A stretch of 64,000 nucleotides of DNA from an uncultured Roseburia sp. (GTDB lineage: Bacteria; Bacillota; Clostridia; Lachnospirales; Lachnospiraceae), in the NCBI GenBank assembly GCA_900542495.1, contig UQNW01000003.1:124001-188000 (forward strand). Reading direction: 5' to 3'. The notes beneath the pieces are model-generated. The model ran no database searches, was not told the origin of the DNA, and saw only the letters and a program-made list of their open reading frames with translations. This document shows positions 44,779-54,252 of the stretch, piece by piece. The position numbers and the translations under genes were made by a program. Position 1 is the first letter of the stretch; the number at the start of each line of letters is the position of its first letter.

Positions 44779-45714
44779 TTACTCCTGAATAAAACGATGT
44801 ACATCCTCGACTCTGCGTTCCAGTTCGTCCGTGCATTCCTTGTGCTCTTTCCATTCCTGCGTAAGTGTTTCTGCCATGGATAACACTTTGCTCTGCACCT
44901 CAAAAAATTCATTTTCACTCTGGCAGAGATTTTCTAAAATATCCTCAACATCTGTCTCATCCTGCACATTTTCACCGGAACCTGCTGTTTTTGCATCACT
45001 TCCGCTTTCCAGAAGTTTTGTCATGGAACTGTTATTCTCATGTAAAAGCTGTTGCAGCCCCTGAATCTGTTCTCCGGCTTTTCCAGAAGTTTCTGAAACC
45101 TTATCAATCTGTGCAAACGCTTCCGTCACTGTCTCTGTATACTGCTCTGCATTCATACGGACTTCCTCTGCCGCTGCCATGAATTTGCTGCCGTCTTCTC
45201 CCATTCGCCCTGCTTCGATTGCCGCTCCGAGCGCCAGCACGCTCATCTGCTGTGATATATCTGCCAGCTTTTTCAAAGCCTCTCCGACAATCTGCTGCTT
45301 TTGGCAGGCGGCTTCATAAAATGCCTCTATCCCCTGCATCGGCGCTGTCACACCCTGGTTCTGTTTTATAACCTCTGCAATTGTTTCCTGTTCTTTTTTA
45401 AATTTTTCCCGGAGTATTTCATTCTCCTGCTGTAAACTCTCGTTCTGCTCTTTCTTCTTTGCAAGCTGCTGTTTTAACAACACCGTCTGTCCTGCATTTG
45501 CCTCCGAGCACTCTTTTAACTGTGTCAGCTGCTCTGTCATTGCCAAGATTGTCTCATCTAACTCTGATTTTGAAATTGTCACCTGTACCAGAGTTTCTTC
45601 TGTGTTTTCTTTTTCCTGTGCGATATTGGAAATCTGCTGCTGCAGACGATTCTGCTGTTCTTTTACCGCGAGAAGTTCCTCTTCAAGCTCTCTCGTCTTT
45701 TTCCCACCGAACAT
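44779..45714 (-). CDS. Soluble chemoreceptor-like coiled-coil protein
   Basis: 311 residues, no membrane helix. Residues 5-125 are a continuous coiled coil. Residues about 150-225 resemble the signalling tip of methyl-accepting chemotaxis proteins: ISQQMSVLALGAAIEAGRMG corresponds to the usual NLLALNAAIEAARAG, with Gly for Asn and Gly for Ala changes. Downstream come AEEVRMNAEQYTETV and another coiled tail. The divergence at the tip raises doubt about CheA coupling; it may be a degenerate or specialised cytoplasmic receptor. GGGAGGATGACAT precedes the ATG. It lies 17 bases after recJ. Confidence 0.7.
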   Translation of the reverse strand: MFGGKKTRELEEELLAVKEQQNRLQQQISNIAQEKENTEETLVQVTISKSELDETILAMTEQLTQLKECSEANAGQTVLLKQQLAKKKEQNESLQQENEILREKFKKEQETIAEVIKQNQGVTAPMQGIEAFYEAACQKQQIVGEALKKLADISQQMSVLALGAAIEAGRMGEDGSKFMAAAEEVRMNAEQYTETVTEAFAQIDKVSETSGKAGEQIQGLQQLLHENNSSMTKLLESGSDAKTAGSGENVQDETDVEDILENLCQSENEFFEVQSKVLSMAETLTQEWKEHKECTDELERRVEDVHRFIQE

Positions 45715-45731
45715 ATGTCATCCTCCCGCTT

Positions 45732-47486
45732 TTACTGATAATTCCGAATGATAACCTGTACACTTTCAACTCCATTATACTCGTTAATCTCCGGATAGTA
45801 CACAATCATTATCCTTAATTTATTTATCTGACCGCGAAAAGCCTTCTCAACTTCTGCTGCTCCATATTTTTCCGTGTAATATGCTTTGAATGCCTCAATA
45901 TCGCCGAAATAAACTGCTGATACCGGCTCGCCCGAAGCAGTCAGCAGATTCAGCCTTAACACATTCTGGTTTTTTCCTACCACAAACGCACGCGCAACAC
46001 TTAAGTTCTTGTCAGCAAACTGCGGTTTATTATTGGCTTTTCCAAAAGGTTCTAACACGGCAAATTCCCGGATAAGCCTGCTGTCTGCGTATGCCGCCGG
46101 CATCGGAATGTCGATTTTGATCTTTGGGATCAGGTCATCTTCTGTGAGATTTGCACAGGCATTGATTTTTTCACGGAACTTATCCACATTTTCTTCGGGA
46201 AGCGACAGTCCTGCCGCCATTGGATGTCCTCCGAATTTATCTAAAAGCTCCCTGCATTTACAAAGTTCCTCATACATCGAATACTCCTCGATAGAACGCC
46301 CGGAGCCTTTCACGCCTTCCTCTGCCTTCGTCAAAACAAACACCGGCTTATGATATGTCTCCCGGATGCGTCCGGCAATGATTCCCGCAAGGCTCTCATG
46401 AACTTGTGGCAGATAAATGACAAGCACTTTGTCAGATCTGTAATGTTCCTCTGCCACGCGCTTCGCTTCCTCGACACCGTCCGCCGTCATGTCTTTGCGC
46501 TGCTGGTTTAACTCCACTAAATCTCTGGCTGTTTTTGCCGCTTCTTCCTCTCCCTGCAAAAAAAGAGACAGTGACAATTTCGCCGTGTCAAGTCTTCCAC
46601 TCGCATTGATGCATGGTCCTAACACAAAACCGAAATGATATGCATTCACCCGCTCCGGCTCTAAATGATTTTGAAAGATCAGCGCCCGCATTCCCGGATT
46701 TTTTGTATGGTGGATACGTTTTAACCCCTCTTTTACCAAAATGCGGTTTTCGTCTGTCAGATCCATGACGTCCCCAACGGTTGCAAATGCAACATTTTCC
46801 AAAAACTCATAGGTTTCTTCTACATCCAGCCCCATTTTTTCATATAAAACCTGCAATACTTTCCATGCAACTGCTGCCCCGCATAACTCTTTAAAAGGAT
46901 AGGCACATTCCTGCTGCTTTGGATTCACGACCGCATCTGCATTGCTGCGGAGAAATTGTCTTTCTCCTTCCTCTTCCGTGTAAGGAATCTCATGATGATC
47001 TGTCACAAGCACCGTCATTCCAAGATCTTTGGCATGTGCGATCTCTGAAATCGCTGCAATTCCATTGTCGCAGGTTAAAATGGTATCCATTCCGTCCTTT
47101 TTTGCCTGATCGATCAGATTCTCGTTGATACCGTAGCCGTCTTTCATGCGATCCGGAATCTGTGTAGACACGTTTCCTCCACATCTCGTAATTCCCTGAT
47201 ACAAAATATAGGTTGACATAACTCCGTCTATATCATAGTCGCCAATAATCCGGATTGGCTTTTGTTCTTCGATTTTCTTTTTTAAAATATCCGTCAAAAC
47301 ATCTGCATCTTTTAACAAATGCGGATCATATAAATCTTTTAAGCTTCCGTTCAGATATTTATCAAATGCCGCCTCACCGATCACCTCTCGGTTCCGGATC
47401 AGGCGCGCTGTTACAGGGCTGATCCCGAACTTTTTTCCAAGCTTCTCGAAATCAGCTCCCTTATTTATTACAAACCATTTTTCCAT
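45732..47486 (-). CDS. recJ: Single-stranded-DNA-specific exonuclease RecJ
   Basis: 584 residues from the ATG at 47486 (MEKWFVINKG); the frame extends upstream into truA, but CAGGTG lies at a suitable distance here. DHH-family motifs: IIGDYDIDGVMSTYIL near 75, DTILTCDNGIA, LVTDHHEIP near 140, and GPCINASGRLDTAK. The C-terminal DHHA1 domain carries GSGRS and KFGGHPMAAGLSL. It degrades 5' single-stranded ends in recombination and mismatch repair. Confidence 0.93.
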   Translation of the reverse strand: MEKWFVINKGADFEKLGKKFGISPVTARLIRNREVIGEAAFDKYLNGSLKDLYDPHLLKDADVLTDILKKKIEEQKPIRIIGDYDIDGVMSTYILYQGITRCGGNVSTQIPDRMKDGYGINENLIDQAKKDGMDTILTCDNGIAAISEIAHAKDLGMTVLVTDHHEIPYTEEEGERQFLRSNADAVVNPKQQECAYPFKELCGAAVAWKVLQVLYEKMGLDVEETYEFLENVAFATVGDVMDLTDENRILVKEGLKRIHHTKNPGMRALIFQNHLEPERVNAYHFGFVLGPCINASGRLDTAKLSLSLFLQGEEEAAKTARDLVELNQQRKDMTADGVEEAKRVAEEHYRSDKVLVIYLPQVHESLAGIIAGRIRETYHKPVFVLTKAEEGVKGSGRSIEEYSMYEELCKCRELLDKFGGHPMAAGLSLPEENVDKFREKINACANLTEDDLIPKIKIDIPMPAAYADSRLIREFAVLEPFGKANNKPQFADKNLSVARAFVVGKNQNVLRLNLLTASGEPVSAVYFGDIEAFKAYYTEKYGAAEVEKAFRGQINKLRIMIVYYPEINEYNGVESVQVIIRNYQ

Positions 47487-47509
47487 GTAACACCTGCTGT
47501 TTACTTCTT

Positions 47510-48247
47510 CTAATAGTGCACTTCCATGAGCATCAGCCCACACGCCGGTGCTGTATAACCGGCATTTTCCCGGTTTTTGCTCTCTAAAATCTGTGGCATT
47601 TCCTCCGGCGATCTTCTGCCATCCCCAACCTCGATCAATGTTCCGGTCAGAATACGCACCATATTTTGTAAAAATCCATTTCCCCGGTAATCAATCCACA
47701 GATCATTGCCCTTCTTCGTAAAATTAATCTCGTAAATTGTCCGGACAGTCGACTTTTTCATCTTCTTATTTCCGCAAAACGAAGTAAAATCATGTGTTCC
47801 GATCAGATAGGAAGCGGCTTCTTTCATGCGCTCCACATCGAGTGTTTTCTCATACTGGTACTCATATTTCCGTTCAAAGACATCCGTGATCTCTCCCATA
47901 TGGATGTGATAGCGGTAGGTCTTTTTCTTTGCGGCATAACGGCTGTGAAAACGCTCGTCCACCTGCTCAACCGCAATAACCGCAATATCATCCGGAAGAT
48001 AATGGTTCAGATAGGATAAAATCTTTCCCTCTGTAAAATGCTCTTCCACATGAAAATTTGCCACCTGACCTTTTGCATGCACACCAGCATCTGTTCTTCC
48101 CGAACCGATCACTTCCACTGCATGCCCTGCCATTTGTCCTAACACAGCCTCTATTTTTCCCTGAATGGTCTGGTCTGTGCTGTTCTGCCCCTGCCAGCCC
48201 TTATATCTTGTTCCGTCATACTGGATTGTAATTTTAAAATTGTTCAT
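47510..48247 (-). CDS. truA: tRNA pseudouridine(38-40) synthase
   Basis: 245 residues from the ATG at 48247 (MNNFKITIQYDG), preceded by GGAGGTTAGAACA. IQYDGTRYKGWQGQ starts the fold; the catalytic Asp lies in GSGRTDAGVHAKGQV near residue 52; GNGFLQNMVRILTGTL marks the second half. It modifies the tRNA anticodon stem. It sits 13 bases after recD2 and 23 before recJ, in a recD2-truA-recJ run. Confidence 0.95.
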   Translation of the reverse strand: MNNFKITIQYDGTRYKGWQGQNSTDQTIQGKIEAVLGQMAGHAVEVIGSGRTDAGVHAKGQVANFHVEEHFTEGKILSYLNHYLPDDIAVIAVEQVDERFHSRYAAKKKTYRYHIHMGEITDVFERKYEYQYEKTLDVERMKEAASYLIGTHDFTSFCGNKKMKKSTVRTIYEINFTKKGNDLWIDYRGNGFLQNMVRILTGTLIEVGDGRRSPEEMPQILESKNRENAGYTAPACGLMLMEVHY

Positions 48248-48260
48248 TCTAACCTCCGGT

Positions 48261-50468
48261 TTACAACACACTTTCGCGTATACGGTCACACAATCCACTA
48301 TAGCGTTTCTGCTGTGATGTGTTTTTTATCATCTGCTGAAAAGTAGTATCATTTCCAACAAGTGTAACGCATTTTCTTGCCCTTGTCACCGCTGTATACA
48401 GTAAATTCCGGTTCATCAGCATTGACGGTCCATTGAGCAGTGGAATCACGACTGCCGGGTACTCGCTGCCCTGGGATTTATGGATCGTAATTGCATAGGC
48501 TAGTTCTAATTCGTCCAGCAGCTTGTAGGAATACTCTACTTTTCTTCCCTCGTCAAATTCTACTGTCATAGTCTCAGCGAAATCATTAATTTCTGCGATA
48601 ATCCCCATATCTCCGTTGAAAATTCCCATGCCTTTATCCACAGTAAGACCGAATTTCGTGCAGATTTCCCACTCTAACTGATAGTTATTCTTTGTCTGCA
48701 TGACTTTATCGCCCTCACGGAATACCATATCGCCATGTTCTTTTTCCCGCTTTGACTTATCCGGCGGATTGAGATAATGCTGGAGGATTCCGTTCAACCG
48801 CTCTACTCCGAGTAATCCCTTTCGCATCGGGGTCAGCACCTGAATATCATAGGGTGTTGCATCTACAAATTTGGGCAGTTTTTGCTTTACAAGCTGGAGT
48901 ACGACATTAATAATAATATCTGCTTCGTATCTCTTTAGGAAAAAGAAATCCATGCTCTTATTATCCAGCGAAACCTCTTCCCCACGATTGATTTTATGCG
49001 CATTTACAATGATGTCACTGGTAGATGCCTGACGGAAAATTTTGGTAAGCATCACCACATTAAATATTTCGGACTGGATAATATCCTTCAACACACTTCC
49101 CGGTCCGACGCTTGGAAGCTGGTTAATATCTCCTACCAGAATCAGTCTGGTTCCCGGAGCGATTGCTTTCAACAATGAATTCATCAATGTTATGTCAACC
49201 ATCGACATCTCATCAATAATAACAACGTCCGTCTCCAATGGATTTGTCTCGTTACGTTCAAATCCGGCATTACCTTCCATGCCGCCATTCAATTCCAGCA
49301 TCCGGTGAATCGTGCGCGCCTCAAATCCTGTTGTCTCACTCATTCTTTTTGCTGCACGTCCGGTTGGCGCTGCAAGAAAGATATCCATTCCTTCTAATTC
49401 AAAATACCGAATAATCGTATTGATTGTCGTTGTCTTACCTGTACCCGGTCCACCAGTGATGACCAGCAGACCATTGCGCACTGCCTCTTTTACCGCCTGA
49501 ACCTGATGTTCATCTAACTCCATACCTGTCTGTTTCTCAATTTTGTGGATACGCTGTTCAATCTCTGCATCCGCCACATCATAGGTATTATCGAGTTTCC
49601 GCAGCATGGTCGCCGTGTTCGCCTCCATGTAATAAAAAGAAGCCGCATATATCTGTGTCTGTTCACCAGACTGCTTCATGACAATCTTCCGGTCAATCGA
49701 AAGATCCATATAATTTTTTTCTATAATTTCTTGATCAATCCCCAGCAGTTCACTTGCCTTTGATGTCAGTTCTTCCTTTGGCAAAAATGTATGTCCCTCG
49801 CCGGACGCTTGAAGAAGTGTATACAATATACCACTACGCACACGAAAATCAGAATCAGTCCGGATGCCTGCCTTTGCTGCAATATCATCTGCTGTCCGAA
49901 ATCCTACCCCTTCAATATCATCTGCAAGGCGGTATGGATTTTCTTTTAAAATGCCATACACTTCCTGCCCGTATTTGTTATAAATTTTCACGGCAAGGTT
50001 CATGGTAATTCCAAACTGCTGTAAAAAAATCATCGCCTGACGCAGATCTCTTTTTTCATTGACCTGACTGGCAATCTCCATCGCTTTCCGCTCGCTGATT
50101 CCTTTCACTTCCACAAGCCGCTCCGGTTCTTCTTCAATGATCCTGAAAGTATCTTCCTTAAATCTGCGCACAATTCGTGCTGCCATAGCAAGCCCGATCC
50201 CCTTGATTGCGCCCGATCCAAGATAGCGTTCGATTGCCTCCTGATCTTCCGGTGCTTTTTCCTCAAAGCTGACCACCTTAAATTGTGTTCCGTAGGTAGG
50301 ATGATCTGTATAATCGCCAGCTGCTTCGATATTTTCCCCTTCTGCAATTGTTGAAAAAATACCAACACAGGTGATCTCTGTCTCTCCGCTTACCAGATTG
50401 AGCACCGTATAGCCATTATCTGTATTGCGATATATGATATGTTCCACATACCCTGCTAATTTTTCCAT
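48261..50468 (-). CDS. recD2: RecD2-type ATP-dependent DNA helicase
   Basis: About 735 residues from the ATG at 50468 (MEKLAGYVEHIIYRN), the usual family start; in-frame codons extend up to 50588 but overlap a terminator. The N-terminal OB and helix-hairpin-helix parts (GIGLAMAARIVRRF, IEGVGFRTADDIA) precede the helicase: Walker A TGGPGTGKTTT near 345, IIDEMSMVD, GDINQLPSVGPG, and AITIHKSQGSEYPAVVIP near the end. It unwinds DNA 5' to 3' without RecBC partners. Confidence 0.9.
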   Translation of the reverse strand: MEKLAGYVEHIIYRNTDNGYTVLNLVSGETEITCVGIFSTIAEGENIEAAGDYTDHPTYGTQFKVVSFEEKAPEDQEAIERYLGSGAIKGIGLAMAARIVRRFKEDTFRIIEEEPERLVEVKGISERKAMEIASQVNEKRDLRQAMIFLQQFGITMNLAVKIYNKYGQEVYGILKENPYRLADDIEGVGFRTADDIAAKAGIRTDSDFRVRSGILYTLLQASGEGHTFLPKEELTSKASELLGIDQEIIEKNYMDLSIDRKIVMKQSGEQTQIYAASFYYMEANTATMLRKLDNTYDVADAEIEQRIHKIEKQTGMELDEHQVQAVKEAVRNGLLVITGGPGTGKTTTINTIIRYFELEGMDIFLAAPTGRAAKRMSETTGFEARTIHRMLELNGGMEGNAGFERNETNPLETDVVIIDEMSMVDITLMNSLLKAIAPGTRLILVGDINQLPSVGPGSVLKDIIQSEIFNVVMLTKIFRQASTSDIIVNAHKINRGEEVSLDNKSMDFFFLKRYEADIIINVVLQLVKQKLPKFVDATPYDIQVLTPMRKGLLGVERLNGILQHYLNPPDKSKREKEHGDMVFREGDKVMQTKNNYQLEWEICTKFGLTVDKGMGIFNGDMGIIAEINDFAETMTVEFDEGRKVEYSYKLLDELELAYAITIHKSQGSEYPAVVIPLLNGPSMLMNRNLLYTAVTRARKCVTLVGNDTTFQQMIKNTSQQKRYSGLCDRIRESVL

Positions 50469-50572
50469 AACCTTTTCTGATTCACTTTCTTTCTCAATTA
50501 ACACTATGTGCATTTCCTGCATAATATATCTATAGTAACACGCAGACGCCTGTTTATAATTTTCTTTAAAGC

Positions 50573-50614
50573 AAAAAAACTGCCGCATTAAGAAATAATC
50601 TCTTAAAGCGACAG
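50573..50614 (-). terminator. Rho-independent terminator of the flagellar rod-gene transcript
   Basis: On the minus strand CTGTCGC and TTAAGA pair with TCTTAA and GCGGCAG, followed by seven T. It lies about 75 bases after the rod-binding protein stop. Nothing else is seen in 50469-50688. Confidence 0.88.
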
Positions 50615-50688
50615 CCTATGCTTCTTAATCTCTGTCATTCATATAAAACACTGTCTGAGTTCTGTTATGAATCGTGTCATTTTATGTA

Positions 50689-51051
50689 TCAGTCAATGTT
50701 GTAATTGCGTTTCATCTGCTCATACAATGACTGGGTAAAATTTCCTCCAACCTGATCAATGATCTCATCTGCAACTTTTTCCACGGCAAAATCCATTGTA
50801 TAGTCTGTCATGGTTGATAAGGATGCATCTTTATCATCATCCTCTGGGAGCAGATTCTTCTTTACTTCCTTAATGATCTCTTCTACAAAATAGGATTCAA
50901 AATCTTTGCAGACCTGCATCAGTTCATCCTCTGATGTGTCAGATGATACCTGATTCAGTGACTTTTTCAATGCATTGGCATTATAATTGGTTGTTGCGTC
51001 TGTATTTGTTGTATTAAGCATAGCCGCCATGCCGTCAATTGACATACTCAT
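50689..51051 (-). CDS. Rod-binding protein (FlgJ N-terminal domain-like)
   Basis: 120 residues. The core CKDFESYFVEEIIKEVKK at about 47-64 and the C-terminal DYTMDFAVEKVADEI match the rod-binding domain of FlgJ without the muramidase part, the usual form in clostridia. Helical and cytoplasm-to-wall exported with the flagellar apparatus. AGGA is eight bases before the ATG. It ends the mreB-to-flagellar gene run. Confidence 0.85.
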   Translation of the reverse strand: MSMSIDGMAAMLNTTNTDATTNYNANALKKSLNQVSSDTSEDELMQVCKDFESYFVEEIIKEVKKNLLPEDDDKDASLSTMTDYTMDFAVEKVADEIIDQVGGNFTQSLYEQMKRNYNID

Positions 51052-51143
51052 ATTCTCTATCCTCGTACTTCAAAATCTGCTATTGTATACAAAAATGTAA
51101 AACTTTTCTTATACTTCGCTTCTGTTCATCTATGTACTATTTA

Positions 51144-51959
51144 CTAACGTTTCAGATTGTTAGCCTGCTCTAACATATCATCTGATGTTGTGATTGCTTT
51201 GGAATTCAACTGGTATGCACGCTGTGCCACGATCAGATTGACCATCTCATCTGCAACCTGCACATTCGATCCTTCCAGATAACCCTGATGAATTTTACTT
51301 CTCGTAAGGTTTGCGTTTGTCGCCTCATTCAATGCTGCTCCGGAAGCATTCGTCACTCTCAAAAGATTTGATCCTGCTTTTTCCAAACCGGAAGGATTAT
51401 TAAACTGGAAAAGTCCGATTGTCTGGTTCAGGTTCACATAAGCACCTGCATTATTATAATATCCAACCTGTCCGTCATTGGTAACAGTTGCACTTGCAGA
51501 ATTTACGTTATTCGGAAGCACGATTGCCTTTCCATTGGAATCCAGAACCGGATATCCATCGGTATTGGTAAGGGTTGTTCCAGTTGGGCCAATACTCCAG
51601 TTAAAATTACCATTTCTGGTATAATAAGTTGTTCCGTCTGCGCCTCTTACCTGAAAGAATCCGTTTCCTTCAATTGCAAAAGCAGATTTGCTCTCATCCT
51701 CAAGCAGTGCACCCTGTGTATAACTTGTTGTGTTGGACGCTACTCTTGTTCCAAGTCCTACCTGTGCACCAATCGGTTTTTCCTCACCATTGGCACTGGT
51801 GGTTCTTGTCTGAATGGTTTGATATAACAATGATTTAAATTCTGTTTTCTGGGATTTAAATGCTGTTGTATTGACATTCGCAATGTTATTTGAAATATTG
51901 TCTACGTTGGTCTGCTGCGCTCTCATTCCGGAAGCCGCAGTATAAAGTGCTCTCATCAT
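51144..51959 (-). CDS. Flagellar hook-basal body protein, FlgG/FlhP type
   Basis: 271 residues. N-terminal MRALYTAASGMRAQQTNVDN followed by NISNNIANVNTTAFK is the rod-family signature; the C-terminus VNLIVAQRAYQLNSKAITT completes it. Forms the distal rod of the flagellum, exported by the flagellar type III system. The central FLQVRGADGTTYYTRNG is the conserved D1 segment. Next to a second such gene, as in the mreB-flhO-flhP order of Bacillus and clostridia. Confidence 0.9.
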   Translation of the reverse strand: MMRALYTAASGMRAQQTNVDNISNNIANVNTTAFKSQKTEFKSLLYQTIQTRTTSANGEEKPIGAQVGLGTRVASNTTSYTQGALLEDESKSAFAIEGNGFFQVRGADGTTYYTRNGNFNWSIGPTGTTLTNTDGYPVLDSNGKAIVLPNNVNSASATVTNDGQVGYYNNAGAYVNLNQTIGLFQFNNPSGLEKAGSNLLRVTNASGAALNEATNANLTRSKIHQGYLEGSNVQVADEMVNLIVAQRAYQLNSKAITTSDDMLEQANNLKR

Positions 51960-52020
51960 AATTGATTTCCTCCAACTGTATCTTCTATATTATTATCTTC
52001 TTCACACTATCGTGTACACA

Positions 52021-52815
52021 TTATACTTTTCCGACCTGATTTACGGTCTTGTCCAATGTCTCGTCCACAGTGTTGATTACTTTCTGTCCTGCCTGATAAG
52101 CTCTTGAGATTGTGATCATTTTTACCATTTCATCGACCACGTTCACATTGGAGCCTTCGATGCATCCCTGCTGTACTTTTGCATCAGACGCTGTGATCTG
52201 ACCTCCATCCACAAGATCATACAGGTTCTCACCATATTTTGAAATATAATTATAGTCTTCGAAATCAACGACACCGATTCGTGTGACAAGCTGATCATTC
52301 TGGTAAATGTTACCCAATTCATCAATGGTTATCTTAGCGTTCGGATTCAACTGGATTCTTGCATTCGGATCCGTGTTCTGTGCACCTGCCTGATTCAACA
52401 CATAATCGCCATCCTTGGTTACCAGATATCCGTCTGTATTCACCGTGAACGCGCCATCCCTTGTGTATTTTACAGAAGTCTCGCCTGCTTTATTCGTAAA
52501 TGCGATTGCAAAAAAACCATTTCCAGCCAAAGCAACATCTGTCTCATTATCTGTCACTTTGATACTTCCCTGGTCATAATTTGTGTATGTTTCACCTAAA
52601 TGCACACCCATGCTGATCACACCCAGCTTCTTATTCAAACCATAACTGGATGTATCCTTGATCTTAATTGCAAGTTCATCTGCAAATGTCTGTGAAGTTG
52701 TTCCTTCTTTTTTATAGCCATTTGTATCTGCATTTGCCAGGTTATTCGTCAGAACATCTAACCTCTTCTGTTCATTCACCATACCTGTGTAAGCTGTATA
52801 TAAGCCTTTGATCAT
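52021..52815 (-). CDS. Flagellar hook-basal body protein, FlgF/FlhO type
   Basis: 264 residues. MIKGLYTAYTGMVNEQKRLD then LTNNLANADTNGYK at the N-terminus; GNGFFAIAF and KYTRDGAFTVNTDGYLV in the middle; EMVKMITISRAYQAGQKVI at the end. A proximal rod component. It is preceded by a candidate sigma-D promoter in the gap after mreB. Confidence 0.9.
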   Translation of the reverse strand: MIKGLYTAYTGMVNEQKRLDVLTNNLANADTNGYKKEGTTSQTFADELAIKIKDTSSYGLNKKLGVISMGVHLGETYTNYDQGSIKVTDNETDVALAGNGFFAIAFTNKAGETSVKYTRDGAFTVNTDGYLVTKDGDYVLNQAGAQNTDPNARIQLNPNAKITIDELGNIYQNDQLVTRIGVVDFEDYNYISKYGENLYDLVDGGQITASDAKVQQGCIEGSNVNVVDEMVKMITISRAYQAGQKVINTVDETLDKTVNQVGKV

Positions 52816-52877
52816 ATATTACACCTCGTATAAATTGTTGTGTATCCATCTGTTGGTCACGTTTTATCTAATATAGT

Positions 52878-52904
52878 ATTTCGGTCGATCTGACAGAAAG
52901 ATTA
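52878..52904 (-). promoter_or_regulatory. Candidate sigma-D (flagellar) promoter
   Basis: Minus strand: TAAT (52901-52904), 15 bases, ACCGAAAT (52878-52885), compared with the sigma-D consensus TAAA-N15-GCCGATAT: three of four and six of eight positions. It sits immediately after the mreB stop and 63 bases before the flhO-like start. Confidence 0.45.
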
Positions 52905-52906
52905 GC

Positions 52907-53902
52907 TTAATCGTCGTCACGTTTTCCAGATAAAAATTCTACATATTTTCCAGTTCCGATAGCAACACAGGTCATTGGATCATCTGCTGTCATTGTGTTG
53001 ATTCCGGTTCTGTCCTCGATCAGTTCCTCTAATCCGCGAAGTAATGCGCCACCACCGGTCAGCACAATACCACGGTCTGCAACGTCTGCTGCAAGCTCCG
53101 GTGGAGTTTTCTCCAATACGGAATGTACAGCCTCAACGATCTGTAAAGTCGGCTCACGAAGTGCTTCCTCTGTCTCCTCAGAAGATACGGTCACAGTCTT
53201 TGGAAGTCCTGTCACCAGATTTCGTCCACGCACATCCATAGTCTCATTCTGTGCCAACGGGAAACATGTTCCAATCTTAATCTTAATATCCTCTGCGGTT
53301 CTCTCACCGATCAAAAGATTGTGTTTCTTTCTCATGTAACGGACAATCGCCTCATCAAAATCATCACCAGCGATCTTGACAGACGTACTTACAACAGATC
53401 CTCCAAGGGAAATTACGGCGATATCTGCTGTACCACCACCGATATCCACAATCATATTTCCACAAGGTCTTGCAATATCAATTCCAGCGCCGATTGCTGC
53501 TGCAATTGGTTCTTCGATAATGGAAACCTCTCTCGCACCTGCCTGATAAGTTGCATCCTCAACCGCTTTCTTCTCAACTTCTGTTACACCACTTGGAACG
53601 CAGACGCTGATTCTTGGCTTGCGGAATGTTTTCTTGCCAAGTGCTTTCTGGATGAAATATTTGATCATCTTCTCTGTTACTGTATAATCGGAAATAACAC
53701 CCTGACGAAGTGGTCTGACTGCTACGATGTTGCCCGGTGTTCTACCAAGCATTAATCTTGCTTCTTCACCGATTGCTTTGATCTTATTTGTATCTCTGTC
53801 AAATGCGACGACGGAAGGTTCTTTTAATACAACCCCTTTGCCTTTAATATATACTAATATACTCGCGGTACCCAGATCGATACCAATATCTGTGCTCATC
53901 AT
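52907..53902 (-). CDS. mreB: Rod shape-determining protein MreB family
   Basis: 331 residues. Actin-fold nucleotide motifs: IGIDLGTASILVYIKGKG at the N-terminus, IVDIGGGTADIAVISL near 155, EEPIAAAIGAG, and GIVLTGGGALLRGLEE near 285. It forms membrane-bound filaments guiding lateral wall synthesis. It stands alone without mreC/mreD; followed by flagellar genes it may be the Mbl-like paralogue. Promoter and leader hairpin lie upstream. Confidence 0.93.
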   Translation of the reverse strand: MMSTDIGIDLGTASILVYIKGKGVVLKEPSVVAFDRDTNKIKAIGEEARLMLGRTPGNIVAVRPLRQGVISDYTVTEKMIKYFIQKALGKKTFRKPRISVCVPSGVTEVEKKAVEDATYQAGAREVSIIEEPIAAAIGAGIDIARPCGNMIVDIGGGTADIAVISLGGSVVSTSVKIAGDDFDEAIVRYMRKKHNLLIGERTAEDIKIKIGTCFPLAQNETMDVRGRNLVTGLPKTVTVSSEETEEALREPTLQIVEAVHSVLEKTPPELAADVADRGIVLTGGGALLRGLEELIEDRTGINTMTADDPMTCVAIGTGKYVEFLSGKRDDD

Positions 53903-54008
53903 AATTATGATATTCCCCTTTCTGGAATTGTTTGGAATTTATGCCAATATTTCCCTGTAAAAGTTACACGGAAATACATTTAAAAATCACTTTTGTCTTC
54001 TGCACAAT

Positions 54009-54041
54009 AAAAATAGGAAGTACGATACTACTCCTATTTTT
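54009..54041 (-). promoter_or_regulatory. Leader hairpin at the 5' end of the mreB transcript
   Basis: AAAAATAGGA pairs with TCCTATTTTT, with an inner AGTA/TACT extension; the descending strand ends in TTTTT. It starts about eight bases after the predicted mreB transcription start, so it resembles an early terminator or attenuator, or a 5' stabiliser. Confidence 0.6.
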
Positions 54042-54055
54042 ACATATACAATAGT

Positions 54056-54083
54056 ATTATATACAAAAACTTGTATTTTTCAA
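54056..54083 (-). promoter_or_regulatory. Sigma-A promoter of mreB
   Basis: Minus strand TTGAAA (54078-54083), 16 bases, TATAAT (54056-54061). A near-consensus promoter giving a leader of about 147 bases before the mreB start. Confidence 0.75.
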
Positions 54084-54252
54084 AGTTTTTTTTCCATAAA
54101 AGCCGATTTTTCAAGAAAAATAAGATTTTTTTAATAATTTGAGTTTCATAAGATTTTTTTTATTTTTTCATCACAAAATGAACACATTTTCTTTTTATAT
54201 TATAAGAGTACTAGCTAATATGACTTTTTTAGTCGGCTAATATAATTTTTCA

